56,704 bases of DNA from JAKFEW01 sp036675505 (GCA_036675505.1 JAKFEW010000082.1:1-56704); one strand, 5' to 3'. Positions 7,257 through 16,678 are shown, counted from the stretch's first letter. A program made the numbers and translations. Notes: a model not told the origin generated them from the sequence alone.

Positions 7257-10200
7257 TTGACCGCCCCTCAGGTGCTCGCCAACCGCTACCAGGTCCTGCG
7301 CACGCTCGGCGAGGGCGCGATGGGCCTGGTGTTGCACGTCCACGACACCAGCCTGGACCAGGAGATGGCCTTGAAGGTCATCTCCGGCAAGGTCGGCGCC
7401 AACGAGAAGACGATTCTGCAGTTCAAGCAGGAGTTCCGCCTGATGACCCAGCTGCGGCACCCGAATTGCTGCGCGGTCTACGACTACGGCGTGCTCGAGG
7501 ACGGCGACCCGTACTTCACGATGGAGGTGGTGCCGGGCCAGGGGCTCGACGAGACCGGCCCGCTCGACGAGGACGCCTTCCGCCGGGTGTTCGCCCAGCT
7601 GCTGTTGGCGCTCGGCTACATCCACAACCTGGGCTTCGTCCACCGCGACATCAAGAGCGCCAACGTCCGCCTCATGCCGGACGGCACCGTGAAGTTGATG
7701 GACTACGGCCTCATGGAGTACGCCGGCCGCTCGAACGCGCCGATCAGCGGCACGCCGGCGTACATCGCGCCGGAGATCGTGAAGCGCGGCCCGATCGACC
7801 AGCGCACCGACCTTTACTCCGCCGGCGTGCTCGCCTACGAGATGCTGACGGGCAAGCTGCCCTTCGGCAGCGGCGAGGGCGGCGGCACCGCGATGGCGCG
7901 GGCCGGCGACACCAACGCCGCCCCGAGCACGATGGCCCCCGAGGCGAGCCCGACGCAATCCGGCACGGGCGTCGGCGGCCCCTCCCGGCCATCCGTGGCC
8001 TCCGGGGCATTCCTCCGTCCTGGAGATCGCGTGATGGCCGTGCTGCGCGCCCATGTGAGCGAGCGGCCCGTGCCGCCGTCGGCCCACCGCACAGGCCTCG
8101 ACCCCGTGCTCGAGCGCGTGGTGCTGCGGCTGATGGCCAAGGAGCCGCTCGAGCGCTACCGCTCGGCGGCCGAGGTGCTCGCGGCGCTCGGCATCGAAGC
8201 CAGCGGCACCGCGGGCGGCAACCTGTTGGCCTCGCCGCTGGTGGGCCGCGCGCCGGAGATGGCGCTGCTGCACGAGCGGCTCGGCGCGATCGCCCAGCGC
8301 GGCGCGGGCGGCGTCGTGGCGCTGTGGGGCCCGACGGGCGTCGGCAAGAGCCGGCTGGTCGAGGAGTTCCGCTACGCCGTCCAGCTCGAGAACGTGCCGT
8401 GGGCGATCGGGCCGTGCCGCGAGCAGGGCGGCGCCCCGTACGCGCCCTTCGTGGCCGCGCTCAAGATGTTGCTGCCGGCCTTCAAGCGCTCGGCGCGCGC
8501 CGAGCTCGAGCGCCTGGCGCCGGTGCTCGTGAAGATCCTGCCGGAGCTGGATGGCACCAGCGGCTTACCTGCCTTCACGGCGTTGCCGGACCTCGATCCG
8601 CCGGCCAAGGAGAAGGCCCGCCTGCAGATCGCCGTGGCCGACGCGCTGACCGCGCTGGCGCGCGTGCAGCCCCTCACGCTGGTGCTGGAAGATTGGCAGT
8701 GGGCCGATCCGCTCTCGCGCGAGCTGCTCACGCTGCTCGCGCGCACGATGGGCGACGCGCCGATCCAGATCGTGCTCACCGTGCGGCCCGGCGAGGTGGA
8801 CGACGGCGTGCCCGTCACCGCGACCCGCGTGCCGCTCGCCAACCTCGACCGCACAGGCGTCACGCGGATGGTCGCGGCCATCCTCGGCTCGGACCAGGTC
8901 GAGGAAGCCTTCGTGCGCAAGGTGGCCGACCTCAGCGACGGCAGCCCGTTCTACGTGAAGGAGCTGCTCGACCGCCTCGTGCAGGACGGCACGCTGAGCC
9001 ATTCGCAAGGCCGCTGGAACACCCACGAGGAGCTGACCCCCGAGAAGCTGCCCAAGAACCTCAAGGGCCTGCTCATGCGCAAGATCACCTACCTGTCGCC
9101 GAACGCGCAGGCGATCGCCCGCGTCGGCGCCGTCGCCGGGGCCGCCTTCGACCTCGACCTGCTGGCCCACGTCACGGGCCTCGCGGACGAGGAGCTCTTC
9201 GCCGCGATGGAGATCCTCGCGCTCACCAAGGTCTTCGAGCAGGCCGCGGACGGCGGCTACCGCTTCGTCCAGGACCAGCTGCGCGACACGCTCTACGAAT
9301 CGATCGCGGCGGCCGAGCGGATCCGCCTGCACGGCGCAGTGGCCGACACGCTGGAGGCGCGCCTCGGCGGCCGACCGCTCGCCGACGCGCCGCTCGAGGT
9401 GATGACGGCGATCGCCGGCCACTACCTCGCGGGCGACCGGCCCGACAAGACCGTCGCGACGGCCCTCGAAGCCGGCCGCGCGCTGCTGCGCCTGTACGCG
9501 CTGCCGGACGCCAAGCGCTTTTTGGAGGCCGGCCTGGCGCTGGTGCGGCAAGCGGAGGAAGCGGGTGAGGACCTCCGCCGCACCCGCTTCGAGTACCTGC
9601 GCGCGCTCGGCGACGTCTCCCGCGTGGTCGGCGAGGTCGAGCGCGGCGCCGAGGTCTACGCGGAGGCGCTGCCGCTCGCCGAGAAGCTCGTGTCGGCGAC
9701 CGAGGTCGCGGCCCTGATCACCTCGCTCGCCAAGTGCCACCAGATGATCGGCAACCTGCCCGAAGCGCTCGCCTATTGCGCCAAGTCGCTCGCGCTCGCC
9801 GAGCTCGCGGGCGACCGGGCGGGCGCCGCGCGCAGCCTGCTCACCAGCTGCCGCATCCACTTCTATCGCGGCAGCCGCGGCGAGGCGGCGGCCGACACCT
9901 CGCGCGCCCTCGCGATCGCGCGCGCGATCGGCGATCCGTTCCGCGAGGCCGAGGCGATGGCCTTCCTGGGCTACATCTCGATCGCCACGGGCCCCGAAAC
10001 GATCGCGGCCGGCATCGACTACCTGGACCGGGCGATCGCGATCCTCACGGCCCAGAACGACAAGATCGGCCTGCAAAACGCCTTGAACCTGCTCGGCAAT
10101 GCCCAGAACATGCTGGGCGACCCGCTCGCGGCGCGCGCCACCTTCGAGCGCAACCTCCAGATTTGCATGGAGCTCGGTCTGCGGGCCGACGAGCTGGTCT

Positions 10201-11180
10201 CGTACCTCAACCTCGCCATCTGCGCGAGCGAGCTCGGCGACTTCGAGCAATCCGTGGCCTTCGCGGTCGACGCGAAGGAGCGCGCGGAATTGAACCACGA
10301 TACGTTCCACACGGGCCTGTCGCTGATCCTCGAGGCGCTGCCGAAGTGCTACCTCGGCCAGTTCACAGGCTCGCTGGATCTCGCGGACCGCGCGCTCACG
10401 ATGGCGATCGAGGCCAAGAACAAGTACGTCGAGGCGATCGCGATGCAGTACAAGGTCGAGATGTGCCTGGTGATCGGCCACCTCGGCATGGCCAAGACCA
10501 GCGCCAAGGAGCTGATCGCGCTGATCAAGGAGACCGGCAACACCGAGCCCGAGATCCGCATGAACGTCTGCCTGGGCGAGATCGTGGCCCGCCAGGGCGA
10601 TCTCGGCGGCGGCGGCGAGTACGTGAAGCTCGCGCTCGAGGAGGCGCGCGCGGCCGGGGCGAAGAGCATGGAGGCGCGCGCGCTCAAGGTGCGCGCCTGG
10701 ATCGCCGTGCAGACCGGCGAGTGGGCCGAGGCCAAGTCCGACGCCGAGGTCGCCCTCGCCCTCGCGCGCAAGCTCGGCATGAAGTACCTGATCGCGGAGC
10801 TCGAGGGCGTCCTCGGCGAGATCGCGCTCGCCACGCGGCAGGGCGACGCGATGTACCACTTCGAGAACATGGAGGACCTCGCCACGATCACGAAGTCCGA
10901 CCTGCTGCTCGCGATGGCCCAGTTCGGCCAGGCGGCGGCGATCGGCTCGCCGATGCAGGCCGTGCCGCTCGTCCAGAAGGCCCAGGCGCTCCTGCAGGCC
11001 CTGCTCGCGCCGCTCGACGAGGACACCCGCCTTTGCTTCGGCAACCTGCGCGAACGGAGCCGCATCCTCGAAGGCGATTTCGTGGGCGGGTTCCGGCCGC
11101 GCTCGGCGACGATCGACATGAAGGTCTCGCTCCCGGGCATCAAGCTCGGCGGCGGCGGCCTCTTCGGCGGCCTGAGCTAG
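7257..11180 (+). CDS. Ser/Thr protein kinase fused to AAA ATPase and TPR array
   Basis: This 1307-aa cytoplasmic regulator has three parts. Residues 10-300 form an eukaryotic-type kinase with glycine loop LGEGAMG (17-23), K40, HRDIKSAN (129-136), DYG in place of DFG (149-151) and APE (171-173), so it should be active. A Ser/Thr/Pro-rich insert of about 55 residues follows KLPFGSG. Around 340-620 is an AAA/STAND-type ATPase with Walker A (GPTGVGKSRL) and Walker B (LVLEDWQWADP). The rest is helical TPR-like repeat (ALAYCAKSLALAELAGDRAGAA and similar). The start is TTG with CGGAG 6 nt upstream. A sensor histidine kinase gene follows, so the two may share a pathway. Kinase-ATPase-TPR fusions are common in myxobacteria and cyanobacteria. 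Confidence 0.92.
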   Translation: MTAPQVLANRYQVLRTLGEGAMGLVLHVHDTSLDQEMALKVISGKVGANEKTILQFKQEFRLMTQLRHPNCCAVYDYGVLEDGDPYFTMEVVPGQGLDETGPLDEDAFRRVFAQLLLALGYIHNLGFVHRDIKSANVRLMPDGTVKLMDYGLMEYAGRSNAPISGTPAYIAPEIVKRGPIDQRTDLYSAGVLAYEMLTGKLPFGSGEGGGTAMARAGDTNAAPSTMAPEASPTQSGTGVGGPSRPSVASGAFLRPGDRVMAVLRAHVSERPVPPSAHRTGLDPVLERVVLRLMAKEPLERYRSAAEVLAALGIEASGTAGGNLLASPLVGRAPEMALLHERLGAIAQRGAGGVVALWGPTGVGKSRLVEEFRYAVQLENVPWAIGPCREQGGAPYAPFVAALKMLLPAFKRSARAELERLAPVLVKILPELDGTSGLPAFTALPDLDPPAKEKARLQIAVADALTALARVQPLTLVLEDWQWADPLSRELLTLLARTMGDAPIQIVLTVRPGEVDDGVPVTATRVPLANLDRTGVTRMVAAILGSDQVEEAFVRKVADLSDGSPFYVKELLDRLVQDGTLSHSQGRWNTHEELTPEKLPKNLKGLLMRKITYLSPNAQAIARVGAVAGAAFDLDLLAHVTGLADEELFAAMEILALTKVFEQAADGGYRFVQDQLRDTLYESIAAAERIRLHGAVADTLEARLGGRPLADAPLEVMTAIAGHYLAGDRPDKTVATALEAGRALLRLYALPDAKRFLEAGLALVRQAEEAGEDLRRTRFEYLRALGDVSRVVGEVERGAEVYAEALPLAEKLVSATEVAALITSLAKCHQMIGNLPEALAYCAKSLALAELAGDRAGAARSLLTSCRIHFYRGSRGEAAADTSRALAIARAIGDPFREAEAMAFLGYISIATGPETIAAGIDYLDRAIAILTAQNDKIGLQNALNLLGNAQNMLGDPLAARATFERNLQICMELGLRADELVSYLNLAICASELGDFEQSVAFAVDAKERAELNHDTFHTGLSLILEALPKCYLGQFTGSLDLADRALTMAIEAKNKYVEAIAMQYKVEMCLVIGHLGMAKTSAKELIALIKETGNTEPEIRMNVCLGEIVARQGDLGGGGEYVKLALEEARAAGAKSMEARALKVRAWIAVQTGEWAEAKSDAEVALALARKLGMKYLIAELEGVLGEIALATRQGDAMYHFENMEDLATITKSDLLLAMAQFGQAAAIGSPMQAVPLVQKAQALLQALLAPLDEDTRLCFGNLRERSRILEGDFVGGFRPRSATIDMKVSLPGIKLGGGGLFGGLS

Positions 11181-11309
11181 ACGTCGTCAATCATCCGAGC
11201 CGCGGGCGCAACAATCCGTTCACATTCCCGCCAAAGCGCCGCAACCTCCCGCCGGCATGATGGGCCTCGGGGGTGGCTCGTCGTTCCGCAAATCAGCCCA
11301 GGAGTGACC

Positions 11310-12230
11310 ATGCCCCCGCGCCTTCCGCGCCCAGAGCCCCACGACCTCCTGCTCGCGTTCGCGGGCTGCGCCGTCACGCTCGTGCCCATGCTCCTCTGGA
11401 ACCGGCGGTGCGAAGCCCGCCGGCGCGCCGAGGCGGCCGCGATGGCGCGCGAGCGCCAGGCGCTCGAGCAGGGTCAAAGCGAGCGCATCCGCGCGTTGCG
11501 CGAGACCGAGGCGATCAAGGACCAGTTCCTCGCGATCATGTCGCATGAGCTGCGCACGCCGATCAACGCGGTGACCGGCTTCGGCAGCATCTTGCAGGAC
11601 GAGCTGGTCGGCCCGCTCAACGTCCGCCAGCAGGAGATGCTCGGCAAGATGCTCGACAGCGCCGACGGCCTGCTCGTGATGGTCAACGACCTGCTCGATC
11701 TCACGCAGATTCAGGCCGGCCGGCTCGACCTCGGCCGGCGGCCCGTCGACCTGGCGGAGGTCGCGGAGGCGATCGCCGATTGCGCCCGCCCGTCCGCCGA
11801 CGCCCGCGGCATCGGCCTCGCCCTCGAGATCGACGCCGACCTGCCGACGCTGCTGGCCGATGAGCTGCGCGTGGGCCAGGTGATCGCCAAGCTCGTCTCG
11901 AACGCGCTCAAGTTCACCCCCGCGGGCGGCGAGGTCCGGATCCGCGCCTATGCCGCCGGTGACGGCGACGAGCTGGTTTGCGAGGTCCACGACACGGGCC
12001 CCGGCATCGCCGAAGAAGACATCGCCCGGCTCTTCCAGCGCTTCACCCAGCTCGACATGACGAGCACGCGCAGCGCGGGCGGCGTGGGGCTCGGGCTCTA
12101 CCTCGCGAAGGCGCTGGTCGAGGCCCACGGCGGCCGCATCGGCGTGCGCAGCGTCGCGGGGTGCGGGAGCACGTTCTGGTTCACGCTTCCGCTCGCACGG
12201 GTTCCCCGGGCGGACGCGCCTCACATGTAG
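11310..12230 (+). CDS. Membrane-anchored sensor histidine kinase
   Basis: This is a 306-aa histidine kinase with one N-terminal transmembrane segment (LLLAFAGCAVTLVPMLLW), a short coiled coil and no evident sensory domain. The H-box is SHELRTPINAV, the N-box LVSNALKFTP, G1 DTGPGIA, F-box LFQRFTQL and G2 GVGLGLYLAK, so all catalytic elements are intact. The ATG at 11310 follows CCAGGAG. No response regulator is adjacent; a partner must lie elsewhere, or the signal comes from the kinase-ATPase protein encoded upstream. Confidence 0.93.
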   Translation: MPPRLPRPEPHDLLLAFAGCAVTLVPMLLWNRRCEARRRAEAAAMARERQALEQGQSERIRALRETEAIKDQFLAIMSHELRTPINAVTGFGSILQDELVGPLNVRQQEMLGKMLDSADGLLVMVNDLLDLTQIQAGRLDLGRRPVDLAEVAEAIADCARPSADARGIGLALEIDADLPTLLADELRVGQVIAKLVSNALKFTPAGGEVRIRAYAAGDGDELVCEVHDTGPGIAEEDIARLFQRFTQLDMTSTRSAGGVGLGLYLAKALVEAHGGRIGVRSVAGCGSTFWFTLPLARVPRADAPHM

Positions 12231-12234
12231 TGGC

Positions 12235-12573
12235 CTACGGCGCGAGGCCCTGGTCGCGCAGGTACCGGTAGAGGCGGTCGAGGTCGGGCATGTTCTCGTC
12301 GCCCTCGAGCACGGACCCCGAGCCGTAGATCTCGTAGTCCGCCGTGAACTCGAGGCGCCGGAAGCCGTGACGGGTCACGAGCCACTGCGCGACCTCGTCG
12401 TAGATCCAGGCGAAGGGGAAGTGGGTCTTGTTGCGCCGCTCGCCGCGCAACACCTCGGCCGTGCCCGCGTGGACCATCGCCTCGAAGTCGGCCTGCTCGA
12501 AATGTTCCTCGTGGCACAGCTCGACGCCCGCCGAGCCGTCATTGGTCCAGTAACCAACCTTGTAAAAGTACAT
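12235..12573 (-). CDS. Hypothetical protein, 112 aa
   Basis: I do not recognise it. The product (MYFYKVGYWTNDGSAGVELCHEEHF...) is soluble, aromatic and acidic, with no signal peptide. Its ATG overlaps the TGA of the HIT-like gene (TGATG), so translation is probably coupled to that gene. It is convergent with the histidine kinase gene, with a 4-nt gap. Confidence 0.75.
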   Translation of the reverse strand: MYFYKVGYWTNDGSAGVELCHEEHFEQADFEAMVHAGTAEVLRGERRNKTHFPFAWIYDEVAQWLVTRHGFRRLEFTADYEIYGSGSVLEGDENMPDLDRLYRYLRDQGLAP

Positions 12574-13157
12574 CAGCGCGGCGCGGAGCCTCGCGCGGGC
12601 GCCGCCTGGCGCCGCACGGGCGCTGCGGCCAGCAGGCCGCGCAGCAGCCGGCGCTTGAGATCCGCGCGCATGGCCACGTCGGGCCGCACGCCGATCTCGC
12701 CGGTCCAGAAGGGCGCGCCGGGCGCCGGATCATCCGCATGGCGCGGCACGACGTGCCAGGCGAGGTGGCCGTCGTCGTCGACGCCGCTCGCCGAGCTCAG
12801 CCGGCGCGGCCCCACCGCCGCGCGCACGGCCTGCATCACCAGCGCGAGGTCCGCGAGGAACGCCTCGCGGTCCTCGACCGCCAGGTCGAGCACGTCGGCG
12901 ACGTGGTGCTTGGCCGCGAAGACCACGTGGCCGAAGTGGGTCTGGTCCGGGTGGAGCAGCACGAAGCCGCTGCGCAGCTCGGCGACGAACCGCGGGTGCC
13001 CCTCGCCGCGAACGGCGCCCAGGGCCTCGCAGGCCGGGCAGGGCAGGTGGCTGGGGACGGTCGCGGGGACGGGGACGGTGGCGAAGGCGATTTCCATCGG
13101 GCGGCGATCGGGTCCAGGTCGGGTCGGCGTGCGGGGCGGCGGCATACGGACGAACAT
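12573..13157 (-). CDS. HIT-family-like protein with altered catalytic triad
   Basis: The 194-aa product has HIT hallmarks: CPACEALGAV at the N-terminus (as in Ap4A-hydrolase-like HITs), GFVLLHPDQTHFGHVVFAAKHH, and the C-terminal signature HLAWHVVPRH. Active HIT enzymes have H-x-H-x-H, with the middle His as nucleophile. Here the middle position is Ala (H131-x-A133-x-H135), which I checked in the codons (cac ctc gcc tgg cac). The protein may bind nucleotides without hydrolysing them. The N-terminus is uncertain: GTG/ATG-rich codons to 13157, or the ATG at 13097. A TATAGT-like -10 at about 13177-13182 on this strand would give a very short leader. Confidence 0.75.
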   Translation of the reverse strand: MFVRMPPPRTPTRPGPDRRPMEIAFATVPVPATVPSHLPCPACEALGAVRGEGHPRFVAELRSGFVLLHPDQTHFGHVVFAAKHHVADVLDLAVEDREAFLADLALVMQAVRAAVGPRRLSSASGVDDDGHLAWHVVPRHADDPAPGAPFWTGEIGVRPDVAMRADLKRRLLRGLLAAAPVRRQAAPARGSAPR

Positions 13158-13348
13158 AAAGTCCGGCCGCTCGCCCCATACTATAGCAGAGCCCCGCCGA
13201 TTAATTGCCGCCCGGCTGGTAGAATTCCGGGCCCGACTCGTCGAAGTTCAGGCCCGGCGGCTCGAAATCTGGGCGCGGCCGCCGTAAGGGCCGCTCGCCG
13301 CTAGGGGAACGATGCCGTGGCGACGATCATGGCCAGTGGAGGTGGGCC

Positions 13349-13834
13349 ATGGGACGCGCGAGCCTGATCCGACTGCTGACGACGACGGCGATCGTCGCGC
13401 TGGCCGCGAATTGCGGCGGCCTGCCGGCGCTCGAGCCCGGCGGCGGCGGCGGTGGCGGCGGCAGCCCTACGACCATCGAGCTCGCCATCCGCCCGCTGGG
13501 CGATGGCCCGGTGAGCGGCCTGGCCGACGAGGTCTTCGACGTGTTCCGCGACGAGGCCGCCTGGCGCGCCTTCTGGTCCGGGCATGCCCCCGAGAGGGCC
13601 GCCCCGGCCGTCGACTTCGCGCGCGAGATGGTCGCCGCCGTCGTGCTCCAGCGGAACACGGGCGGGTTCGCCGTGCGCATCGACGGCGCCCGCGTCTCGG
13701 ACGGGCTTCTGGTGGTCTCGTACGCCGAGACCCGTCCCGACCCGGACGACGTGGTGATCCAGGTGCTGACCCAGCCCTGGGCCGCCGTCGCGCTGCCGCG
13801 GCGCGACGAGCCCGAACACTTCGAGCCTCGGTAA
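13349..13834 (+). CDS. Lipoprotein with PrcB-like domain
   Basis: This 161-aa protein has an N-terminal hydrophobic signal ending ALAANC, a plausible lipobox, then a polyglycine linker of eight Gly. The C-terminal 110 residues (EVFDVFRDEAAWRAFW... MVAAVVLQRNTGGFAVRI... YAETRPDPDDVVIQVLTQPWAAVAL) match the pattern of PrcB C-terminal domains, found in accessory subunits of the Treponema protease complex. Function outside that complex is unknown. GGAGGTGG sits 6 nt before the ATG. It lies 54 nt upstream of an NHL lipoprotein and may be co-transcribed with it. Confidence 0.8.
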   Translation: MGRASLIRLLTTTAIVALAANCGGLPALEPGGGGGGGGSPTTIELAIRPLGDGPVSGLADEVFDVFRDEAAWRAFWSGHAPERAAPAVDFAREMVAAVVLQRNTGGFAVRIDGARVSDGLLVVSYAETRPDPDDVVIQVLTQPWAAVALPRRDEPEHFEPR

Positions 13835-13888
13835 CCTACGCCTTATCATTTATGCATCAAGCCACCGCGCTTGAGGTATGAATTCAGG

Positions 13889-16615
13889 GTGACGAACCAT
13901 CGCCTGCCCCTTTCCGCCGCCCTCGTGCTCGCGCTCGCGAGCTGCCAGGGCGCGTTGCCCGGCAAGCCCGCGGTCGGCGGCGCGGCGGCCCCCGGCGCCG
14001 CCGGCGCGGCCAGGACGCCGGCGAAAGCCGCGAAGTCCGAGCCGCCCATCGCGACGGGCGCGGTTGCGCCCGCGGCCGCCTCGCTGCTCAAGCCGCCGGC
14101 CGGCCAGGCCGTTCGGCTGACGGGCCAGGTGCTGGTCGACGATCGCTACGCCACGACCCGTGGCGGCGCGTCGCGCCTGGTCGGCGCCGACGGCGCCACG
14201 CTCGTGGGGATGGACGGCGCGAGCCTGGTCGGCCCCGACGGCGCGACGCTCGTGGCGGGCGGCCGCGTCGTGGCCGCGGGCGGCGGCAACGTCGTCGTCC
14301 CTTCAGGCCTGGTCGGCGGCGACGGCGCCTTGCTCATCGGTGCGGACGGCGCCAGCCTCGTGGGCGCCGATGGCGCCAGCCTCGTGGGCGCGAGCTACGC
14401 GACTGTCCAGGGATGGACTGATCCAGCGGAGCCCAGGGATGGGCGGGAGCGGTGGCTCGCCCAGGCCGATGCGCTCGCGTTCGGCGAGGCGCGCCCGGCG
14501 GCCGGCATGTGGGTGAGCGTCGTCGACGTGCGTACGGGCCTCACGGTGCCGCTCGGCAAGGACGCCGCGGGCGCTGACGCGCATACCATCTACACCGACG
14601 CCACGGGCAAGTTCGCCGTCAACGTCGACCCGGCGCTGGCAGCGCACGTGCGCGTCGTCGCCCGCGCGCCCGGCCGCCGCGACCCACGCCTGGTGCTGAA
14701 CGTCATCACGTCGGCCGGCGCGGACGAACGCCGCATCGACGATCGCGAGGCCGGCGTGGCCAGCTTCCTGCGGACGATCGCCGCGCGGCGGCTCGCGGGC
14801 TACTTCGGGCTGTCGGAAGACGGCGGTGAGACCGAAGACGCCGTCGCGCTCGGCATCACCGCCGCGCTCGGGCCGGTCAAGACCGAGCTCGAGGCCGTGA
14901 AGGCCGGCCCGAACGGCGCGGCGAACCTGCACGAGGTCTGCCTGCTGCTGGCCGACCGCATCATCCTCGCCACGGGCTATGAAAACCTCGCGCTCTCGCT
15001 CGGTGCCAACGCGGAGATCGTCAGGCACCCGGAATCCCGCTCGCTCGTCGGCCGCAAGGTGGTCACCGAGCTGCGCGGCGTGCTCGCGCGGGGGGAGGAG
15101 CGCGTGCGTGCCCGCGCGGCCGCCGCGGCGGACCCCGTCGCGTACTTCGCCGCCAAGCCTTACCTCATCGCGGCCAACCTGGATAAAGCGCCCGCGCAGC
15201 AGTACGTCATCGAGCGCCCCGCCGACATGCTCGACTACGTCATGCGCGAGTACTTCTCCTCCGTCCGGCCCGGTCAAGACGCCAAGTTCCACGACGTCTT
15301 CGAGGAACTCGAGATGTCGCTGCTCGACCATGACCGCGTGACGATGGCCGGCCCCTCGTTGTTCGAGGCGCTGCTCAAGGCGGTCGCCGAAGGCGGCGAC
15401 AGCCCCGAGGCGGGTGGCGACGTGGTCGCGCAGATGGCGACGTTCGTGCGCGACGCCCGGACCCGCCTCGCGAAGGCGTCGGCGCGGCCTGCGCCCGTCC
15501 CCGGGCGCACCGCGCCACCCGTCGTCGAGCCGCCCGCGGAGCCCATGCGGCAGGTCGAGACGATCGCCGGCCAGCCAGGCGTGGCGGCCGCCGTCGTTAC
15601 GCCGGATGGCCCTGGCCGAGACAGCCTCCTGACCTTCCCGAGCGCGCTGGCCCTCGACGAGCGCACCGATCCGCCCGCGTTGTATGTCGCGGAAACCGCC
15701 GTCATCCGGCGCGTCACGTTCGACGCGGCGGGCCAGGCGACGGTCGCGACGCTTGTGGGGACCGCGGGCAAGATCGCCGGCGCCCACGGCATGGCGTTCG
15801 ACGACAAGGGCACCCTGTACGTCTCGAGCTCCATCAACGGCACGATCCACCGGGTCTCGATGCCGGCCGAGGGGCCCGCGGAGGTGGTGACGATCGCGGG
15901 CTCCGGCGTTCCGGGCTTCCGCGACGGGCCAGGCGCCCAGGCCCAGTTCAACAACCCGAGCCAGCTCACCCTCGACCCGCAGGGCGATTTGCTCGTCGCG
16001 GACTCGTACAACATGAGGATCCGGCGCATCGCGCTCTCCGAGCCCGGCTTCCCGGTCTCGACGCTGCTCGGCAACGGCAACGACGCCAGCGCCGATGGCC
16101 CGATGGCCCCCGCCCCGGCCATCCCGGGCGCGGAGACGCAGGGCCACCCGGGCGCGATGCCGCAGACCCCGGTCGACGTGGCGTTCGGGCCCGACGGATC
16201 GCTATACTACCTGGAGTTCAACCGCGGGAACCTCTGTCGAATCGACGCGCCGCTCGGGCCGACGGCCCGCGCGCGCCTGGTGGTGGGCGGCCGGTCGACC
16301 GAGGGCGCGCTCGACGGCTACTACCACAACGTGGGCTTCGGCATGCCAGGCGCCTTCGCCCTCGACCCGCGTGAGCCGCGCGGCCGCATCCTCATCGCCG
16401 ACGGCACCAACCACCGCATCCGCCTGGTCACGCCGGACCGCTGGGTGCGCACGATCGCGGGCGGCGGCCCGACCGACGTGCTTCAGGGCAGCCACGCCGA
16501 CGGCCCGGGCGACCAGGCGCGCTTCAACCGGCCGACCGACCTGGTGGTGGGCAAGGACGGCACCATCTACGTCGCCGACACCCAGAACCACGTCCTCCGC
16601 CGCATCAAGCCCTGA
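13889..16615 (+). CDS. NHL-propeller lipoprotein with octapeptide repeats, copy A
   Basis: The 908-aa exported lipoprotein begins with signal LSAALVLALASC (lipobox Cys 19). An Ala/Pro linker leads to residues 98-170, a run of octapeptides of the form [V/I]-G-x-D-G-A-[S/T]-L. Next is a CarboxypepD-regulatory-like beta domain (VVDVRTGLTVPLGKD... TDATGKFAVNVD), a helical domain of about 300 residues, a Pro-rich linker and six C-terminal NHL repeats (for example FNNPSQLTLDPQGDLLVADSYNMRIRRI), enough for one six-bladed propeller. GTG 13889 is chosen because the signal peptide follows it directly; a TTG at 13871 is the alternative. The same architecture recurs on the minus strand at 36968-39859. 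The role, perhaps cell-surface binding, is not known. Confidence 0.85.
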   Translation: MTNHRLPLSAALVLALASCQGALPGKPAVGGAAAPGAAGAARTPAKAAKSEPPIATGAVAPAAASLLKPPAGQAVRLTGQVLVDDRYATTRGGASRLVGADGATLVGMDGASLVGPDGATLVAGGRVVAAGGGNVVVPSGLVGGDGALLIGADGASLVGADGASLVGASYATVQGWTDPAEPRDGRERWLAQADALAFGEARPAAGMWVSVVDVRTGLTVPLGKDAAGADAHTIYTDATGKFAVNVDPALAAHVRVVARAPGRRDPRLVLNVITSAGADERRIDDREAGVASFLRTIAARRLAGYFGLSEDGGETEDAVALGITAALGPVKTELEAVKAGPNGAANLHEVCLLLADRIILATGYENLALSLGANAEIVRHPESRSLVGRKVVTELRGVLARGEERVRARAAAAADPVAYFAAKPYLIAANLDKAPAQQYVIERPADMLDYVMREYFSSVRPGQDAKFHDVFEELEMSLLDHDRVTMAGPSLFEALLKAVAEGGDSPEAGGDVVAQMATFVRDARTRLAKASARPAPVPGRTAPPVVEPPAEPMRQVETIAGQPGVAAAVVTPDGPGRDSLLTFPSALALDERTDPPALYVAETAVIRRVTFDAAGQATVATLVGTAGKIAGAHGMAFDDKGTLYVSSSINGTIHRVSMPAEGPAEVVTIAGSGVPGFRDGPGAQAQFNNPSQLTLDPQGDLLVADSYNMRIRRIALSEPGFPVSTLLGNGNDASADGPMAPAPAIPGAETQGHPGAMPQTPVDVAFGPDGSLYYLEFNRGNLCRIDAPLGPTARARLVVGGRSTEGALDGYYHNVGFGMPGAFALDPREPRGRILIADGTNHRIRLVTPDRWVRTIAGGGPTDVLQGSHADGPGDQARFNRPTDLVVGKDGTIYVADTQNHVLRRIKP
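14180..14398 (+). repeat. Octapeptide-coding tandem repeat, Asp/Gly type
   Basis: Six clear 24-bp units encode octapeptides such as VGADGATL, VGMDGASL, VGPDGATL and IGADGASL, split by a Gly/Val-rich segment. The strict eight-residue period and alternating hydrophobics suggest a beta-solenoid or beta-roll stalk. Confidence 0.8.
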
Positions 16616-16625
16616 CGCCGCCGCG

Positions 16626-16654
16626 TTGTCGGCCGTCGGGCCGCCTGCTACACT
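16626..16654 (+). promoter_or_regulatory. Sigma-70-like promoter of proline dehydrogenase gene
   Basis: TTGTCG at 16626-16631 and TACACT at 16649-16654 are separated by 17 bp. The predicted start of transcription is about 18 nt before the ATG at 16679, leaving room for the GGAGG. Confidence 0.45.
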
Positions 16655-16678
16655 GTGGGGCGACTGGAGGTTGCCCCG

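Noticed and set aside
13439..13470. Run of GGC codons as a simple-sequence phase-variation tract
   Set aside because: The units are mixed synonymous codons giving a Gly linker, not a clean repeat prone to slippage.
14180..14398. CRISPR-like array because of the 24-bp period
   Set aside because: The repeats are coding, contiguous and without spacers.
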